A stretch of 62,491 nucleotides of DNA from Lachnospiraceae bacterium (lineage in GTDB: Bacteria > Bacillota > Clostridia > Lachnospirales > Lachnospiraceae): assembly GCA_017469945.1 (NCBI GenBank), contig JAFUFI010000011.1, positions 1 through 62,491 of the forward strand, in the 5' to 3' direction. The position numbers were made by a program, and so were the translations under genes. Below the pieces are notes generated by a model. The model did no database searches. It was not told the DNA's origin and saw only the letters and a list, made by a program, of their open reading frames with translations. Below are positions 59,558 to 62,491 of the stretch, piece after piece; position 1 is the stretch's first letter, and every line of letters begins with the position of its first letter.

Positions 59558-60952
59558 CTATAAAATCATTCTCCAATCATCTAGTTCACTAGGTACTCCT
59601 TTACTATCATGAGTAGGAGTATATCCAAAATCTAAGTAACGTCGTCCTCCATAATAATTTGGTACATCTGGTCCACCAACATAAATGTGAAAACTCATTT
59701 CGTCCATAAGCATGCTCTGTCGTTGTCCTTGCACTTTTATGTCAATGGCGCTAAGGCGTATATAAACATCCGAACCAATGGGATTTCCTTCCGAATCACG
59801 TTGACCCATAAATACCGAATCCTTATATAAAAGGGTATTCACATGTAACTTTTCTTCATCATTTGCCCCTATATACAAAATGGGATTACGTAGAGTATCA
59901 TAAGTAGCACCAAAGCCTTTACCAACCGGTACCGGTATATCACTTAATTCTATTGATGGTCCTGAAGATCTGGCATTCCATCCATTGACCGCATTTCCCC
60001 CAAAAGTAAAACCACCATCTTCACTTGAAAAAATACACTCAAACCCAAGTATGACATTATCGTCATAACCCCATGCATCATAATTACCATTCCAACTATC
60101 TGTTACAGTGTAATCAATACCGTTCATCAATTCTTCCAGTTTCTTTTCCGGCATAAAGCAACTGTATTTCAATGTAACCATTGCGGTCGCAGGTCCATCA
60201 AATGCTCTTTGTGCAACTAAGTTTCCAAAAAACATATGCAGGGAAGCACTCTGCGGAATCCGACCTGTTTCGTCCCAAGAATCAACATGAATAGCTCCCG
60301 AAGATTTGGTTCCATCTCGAAAATAATCCGTTGTTCTGGGCGAATCATTCTCTTCGACAATTTCCTCAAGAAATTTAAAATATGGATTATCTGACCACGG
60401 CTTTGCATTTTCAAGGAGTAGATAGCCAGCTTCCGGTCCATCTGCTATATATACTGTAACCGTGCTTCCCGCTTTTATTTCGATGACTTTTTTTTCAGGC
60501 CAAATTTTTGATTTTGTTTTCACCGTTTTTGTAATAACAGAATAATCCAAATCCTCACCAAAGTGACCATCCCAGTATTTCTGTCTTAAAGCAATGCGAC
60601 TCCCTCTTTTATCAGTATATTCCAGCGAGCATATTTCGCCCATGGCGTACCCATTTGTTTTCCTATACTCTTTGGTAAAAGTCAGCTCAGGATACTCGGA
60701 ATTCATTTTCTCAATCCATTTATCAATTGGGTATTCATCCGGACGATACTCACCATATTGAGGACAATCCCGATCCATCTCGCTAGTATCCCAAAGATTA
60801 TACCCTTTCGGTAACCACTCATATATTGTCGGTTCGCTGTATGAACTGCCAACCACAAATTTTATAGTTTTTCCACCACAACCGCCAAGACAAATAATGG
60901 AAAACATTGATATCAACGATGTAACAATAAATTTCTTAAAAACGCCCTTCAT
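59558..60952 (-). CDS. Lipoprotein of unknown function
   Basis: A 464-residue secreted lipoprotein. The signal peptide ends in the lipobox LGGC (Cys25, SMFSIICLGGCGGK). The body is aromatic-rich, with no family I recognise; it contains FGGNAVNGWNARSSGPSIELSD and a glycine/tyrosine-rich end (YVGGPDVPNYYGGRRYLDFGY). It uses more A/T-rich codons than the block to the left, which fits recent transfer. It is second in a two-gene operon whose promoter has a G tract between -35 and -10, so surface expression may be phase-variable. AAGGA lies upstream of the ATG. Confidence 0.8.
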   Translation of the reverse strand: MKGVFKKFIVTSLISMFSIICLGGCGGKTIKFVVGSSYSEPTIYEWLPKGYNLWDTSEMDRDCPQYGEYRPDEYPIDKWIEKMNSEYPELTFTKEYRKTNGYAMGEICSLEYTDKRGSRIALRQKYWDGHFGEDLDYSVITKTVKTKSKIWPEKKVIEIKAGSTVTVYIADGPEAGYLLLENAKPWSDNPYFKFLEEIVEENDSPRTTDYFRDGTKSSGAIHVDSWDETGRIPQSASLHMFFGNLVAQRAFDGPATAMVTLKYSCFMPEKKLEELMNGIDYTVTDSWNGNYDAWGYDDNVILGFECIFSSEDGGFTFGGNAVNGWNARSSGPSIELSDIPVPVGKGFGATYDTLRNPILYIGANDEEKLHVNTLLYKDSVFMGQRDSEGNPIGSDVYIRLSAIDIKVQGQRQSMLMDEMSFHIYVGGPDVPNYYGGRRYLDFGYTPTHDSKGVPSELDDWRMIL

Positions 60953-61004
60953 ACCCGCTTACCTTATTCCTTTCATTCTTACCTACGTATCACAAATAGC
61001 ATTT

Positions 61005-61244
61005 TTAGTCTTTTTCATCTACCAATTCTGCAATTTTTTCTATGCCTGTAAAGAGTTTTCCTAATTCATCTCTTTTCATATATACACGATAACGTTCTCT
61101 ATCACTAAGTTCAAATGAAGTCTTGTCCGAAAAAACTTCTTTTATCAAAGATACATATCGATCTTCATTCGGAAAATCCACAAACGAATTGTAATTCTTC
61201 TCGATTGTCACTTTTGCACCTTTGTAATTAATATAATTTGTCAT
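61005..61244 (-). CDS. Small protein of unknown function, first gene of the phase-variable operon
   Basis: A 79-residue charged cytosolic protein (MTNYINYKGAKVTIEKNYNS... ending IEKIAELVDEKD) with a beta-hairpin-like start and a helical end. I do not recognise it. GGGAG lies nine bases before the ATG. It is 52 bases upstream of the lipoprotein gene and shares its promoter. It could be an immunity or partner protein of the lipoprotein, but this is only a guess from context. Confidence 0.6.
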   Translation of the reverse strand: MTNYINYKGAKVTIEKNYNSFVDFPNEDRYVSLIKEVFSDKTSFELSDRERYRVYMKRDELGKLFTGIEKIAELVDEKD

Positions 61245-61311
61245 ACGCTTCTTCTCCCTTAATAGTTTTGTTTAACAGTGAATCATAACTTTAATACCTA
61301 TTGTGCAACAA

Positions 61312-61339
61312 ATTATACCCCCCCCCCGCGAATTGTCAA
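61312..61339 (-). promoter_or_regulatory. Candidate phase-variable promoter with G10 spacer tract
   Basis: On the minus strand a perfect TTGACA (61334-61339) and a perfect TATAAT (61312-61317) are separated by 16 bases, ten of which are an unbroken G run (61318-61327) touching the -10. Changes in tract length would move the spacer to or from the optimal 17. The promoter points at the 79-residue gene and the lipoprotein gene. Confidence 0.75.
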
Positions 61340-61450
61340 TCAATTGTTCATGTTTAGTGATTTCCAGATGCATTTCAGATTAAAAACACAGGAGACTCTT
61401 CTTTTGTAATACTTTCCATCCTATTCTTAATGACAACATCAGCCATAAAC

Positions 61451-61495
61451 AACTTGTTTGTCCAAGTTGAACAAACAAGTTTTATTTGCTATAAT
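61451..61495 (+). promoter_or_regulatory. Promoter with overlapping inverted-repeat operator of the HTH-DUF3990 gene
   Basis: TTGAAC (61467-61472) and TATAAT (61490-61495) are 17 bases apart. A perfect 11-bp inverted repeat, AACTTGTTTGT (61451-61461) and ACAAACAAGTT (61471-61481), with a nine-base spacer overlaps the -35. It is a likely autoregulatory operator. Confidence 0.75.
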
Positions 61496-61517
61496 ATTTC
61501 TGAAGGAGTGCACAAAT

Positions 61518-62366
61518 ATGCTTAAAGTAGACCTTGATTATAGAATTAAAGATGACATTGAATTAATCCTTGAATCCGAGAGAATTAATAATAAAGAATT
61601 ATCAGAGAGGAGTAAAATCTCAAGAACCACTCTGGATGAAATAATAAAGAAGGGTAAAACAACATTATCTGTTTACGAAAAGTTTTACAGCTACATTTTC
61701 GAAAACAAATACAGAATTAATTCAGTTAAAGAAGAAATATTAAAAGAAAAATATAAGACGATTTTGTTTCACGGCTCTAAATATGGATTATCGGAAATAA
61801 ATACTGACGGATCCAGAGATAATTGTGATTTTGGCAAGGGCTTTTACCTTGGCGAGACTTACGAGAATGCACTTGCTTTTGTATGTGAAACCGATCGTTC
61901 ATCAGTTTACGCATTTAAGTATTCTCTATCCGGTCTAAAAGTAAAACAGTTCGATTGCTCCATGGAATGGATGTTGGCTATATGCCACTACCGCGGTACT
62001 CTCGGAGAATACAGTAAAACTCCCAAGGTAAAAAAGATTATTTCTGATATCGAAAAGTCAGATGTAATTATTGCGCCTATCGCCGATAATAAAATGTTTT
62101 ACATTATGGCTCAGTTCACTGAAGGTGAGATTAACGCCGATGTTGCTCTTCACTCGCTGTCCGCATCCAGGTTGGGCATGCAATACATCTTTAAGACAGA
62201 CAAAGCTTTAAAAAAACTGGTCCCAATAGAAAAGTATTACTTATGCACCAAGGAACGGGAAGAGTGTACAAGGAAGTTAAATGAACGCAGCTACGAAATA
62301 GACACTAAATTAAAGCTTGCAAAGAGAGAATTCAAGTCCGGTCTTTATATAGAGACTAACTATTAA
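61518..62366 (+). CDS. HTH-DUF3990 protein
   Basis: A 282-residue protein. Residues 12-50 look like an Xre-type helix-turn-helix (NNKELSERSKISRTTLDEIIKK). From about residue 75 the protein matches DUF3990: ILFHGSKYGLSEINTDGSRDN, then CDFGKGFYLGETYENALAFV. As far as I know DUF3990 belongs to the ADP-ribosyltransferase-like clan, so it may modify a target with ADP-ribose; the sequence alone does not prove activity. I start at the ATG ending at 61520, with GAAGGAG eight to nine bases upstream; the promoter at 61467-61495 excludes the longer frame. A perfect inverted repeat at its promoter suggests self-control. AT-rich codon use suggests recent arrival. Confidence 0.8.
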   Translation: MLKVDLDYRIKDDIELILESERINNKELSERSKISRTTLDEIIKKGKTTLSVYEKFYSYIFENKYRINSVKEEILKEKYKTILFHGSKYGLSEINTDGSRDNCDFGKGFYLGETYENALAFVCETDRSSVYAFKYSLSGLKVKQFDCSMEWMLAICHYRGTLGEYSKTPKVKKIISDIEKSDVIIAPIADNKMFYIMAQFTEGEINADVALHSLSASRLGMQYIFKTDKALKKLVPIEKYYLCTKEREECTRKLNERSYEIDTKLKLAKREFKSGLYIETNY

Positions 62367-62405
62367 AAGTCAATAGAAAAACAGCGATTTTTGAATAAAA
62401 CATAA

Positions 62406-62491
62406 TGAGATGTTTTAGATAGCCTGGAGGCAGGCTTAAGCCTCAATCAGTACCTTGAAAAATGCATGACAAACAGAGCATCTGAACAGGT
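62406..62491 (+). pseudogene. Possible remnant of a HicB-like antitoxin gene
   Basis: From about 62412 one frame reads DVLDSLEAGLSLNQYLEKCM up to the window edge, which resembles the C-terminal helix-rich end of HicB-type antitoxins (LEAG-SLNQY). A stop codon lies just upstream and no start codon or ribosome binding site is visible, so this looks like a decayed fragment. The window ends before the gene end can be judged. Confidence 0.3.

Larger units (their letters stand above)
61245..61517. other. Divergent promoter region of the accessory segment
   Basis: This 273-base region holds the G-tract promoter at 61312-61339 for the minus-strand operon and the promoter plus inverted repeat at 61451-61495 for the plus-strand HTH-DUF3990 gene. 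I see no gene between them. Confidence 0.7.

Noticed and set aside
61458..61517. Extended start of the HTH-DUF3990 gene
   Set aside because: The promoter hexamers at 61467-61495 fall inside the extension, and the ATG at 61518 has a good ribosome binding site.
1..62491. CRISPR arrays, tRNA and rRNA genes
   Set aside because: I saw no regularly spaced direct repeats and no tRNA- or rRNA-like stretches while reading the sequence. Short tRNA genes could escape a reading by eye, but the intergenic gaps are mostly too small to hold one.

Overview
The window looks like chromosome from a pectin-using anaerobic member of the Clostridia, most likely a Lachnospiraceae such as Butyrivibrio, Pseudobutyrivibrio or Lachnospira. 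This is inferred from gene content (intracellular pectin enzymes, family-1 sugar ABC transporters, many c-di-GMP and chemotaxis proteins, a CIRCE-type heat-shock operator), strong AGGAGG ribosome binding sites and consensus sigma-A promoters. I see no rRNA, tRNA, CRISPR array, phage genes or transposase. Fifty-three protein genes are supported.

Layout. 1-2.8 kb: half of a hairpin repeat, a sialate O-acetylesterase-like gene and a DUF2971 gene. 2.8-12.9 kb: an OB-fold-type lipoprotein, then a six-gene minus-strand operon (cNMP-binding-like protein, sugar ABC ATPase, two permeases, a binding protein anchored at both ends, and an EAL phosphodiesterase fused to a beta-helix-like domain). 13-20 kb: kdgK-uxaC-uxaA-uxaB and a divergent LacI regulator. 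20-24.8 kb: hsp20, a peptidoglycan-recycling lipoprotein pair and a flavin-fold oxidase. 24.9-41 kb: pectin block (CE8, sugar isomerase-like protein, GH105, GH28, MATE, CE12, a cytosolic serine hydrolase, a chemoreceptor, DUF624, an LplB/LplC-type ABC transporter). 41-46.6 kb: CZB chemoreceptor and the kduI-kduD-rpiB-like-eda operon. 46.7-59.3 kb: mixed housekeeping genes (trpD, MocR regulator and ECF transporter, AlkD-like, GH43, GGDEF/EAL, CBS-pyrophosphatase, thioesterase, aldo-keto reductase). 59.3-62.5 kb: a hairpin repeat followed by an AT-richer accessory segment with a lipoprotein operon and an HTH-DUF3990 gene.

How it works together. CE8, CE12, GH28 and GH105 all lack signal peptides, so imported pectin oligomers would be de-esterified and cut inside the cell. 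Saturated galacturonate would pass through UxaC, UxaB and UxaA to 2-keto-3-deoxygluconate (KDG). Unsaturated uronate would pass through KduI (or the RpiB-like protein) and KduD to KDG. KdgK and Eda would then yield pyruvate and glyceraldehyde 3-phosphate. Palindromes of the form TGTAA-N4-TTACA lie upstream of uxaB, lacI, the CE12-GH28-GH105 operon and kduI, which suggests one regulon under the local LacI protein. No pectate lyase is encoded here.

Most notable signals: a 10-bp G tract between perfect -35 and -10 hexamers at 61312-61339 (candidate phase-variable promoter for a lipoprotein operon); the EAL/beta-helix fusion in a sugar-transporter operon; an intrinsic-terminator-like hairpin in the kduI leader; a MocR regulator that has lost its PLP lysine; and an HTH-DUF3990 protein whose promoter is overlapped by a perfect inverted repeat.
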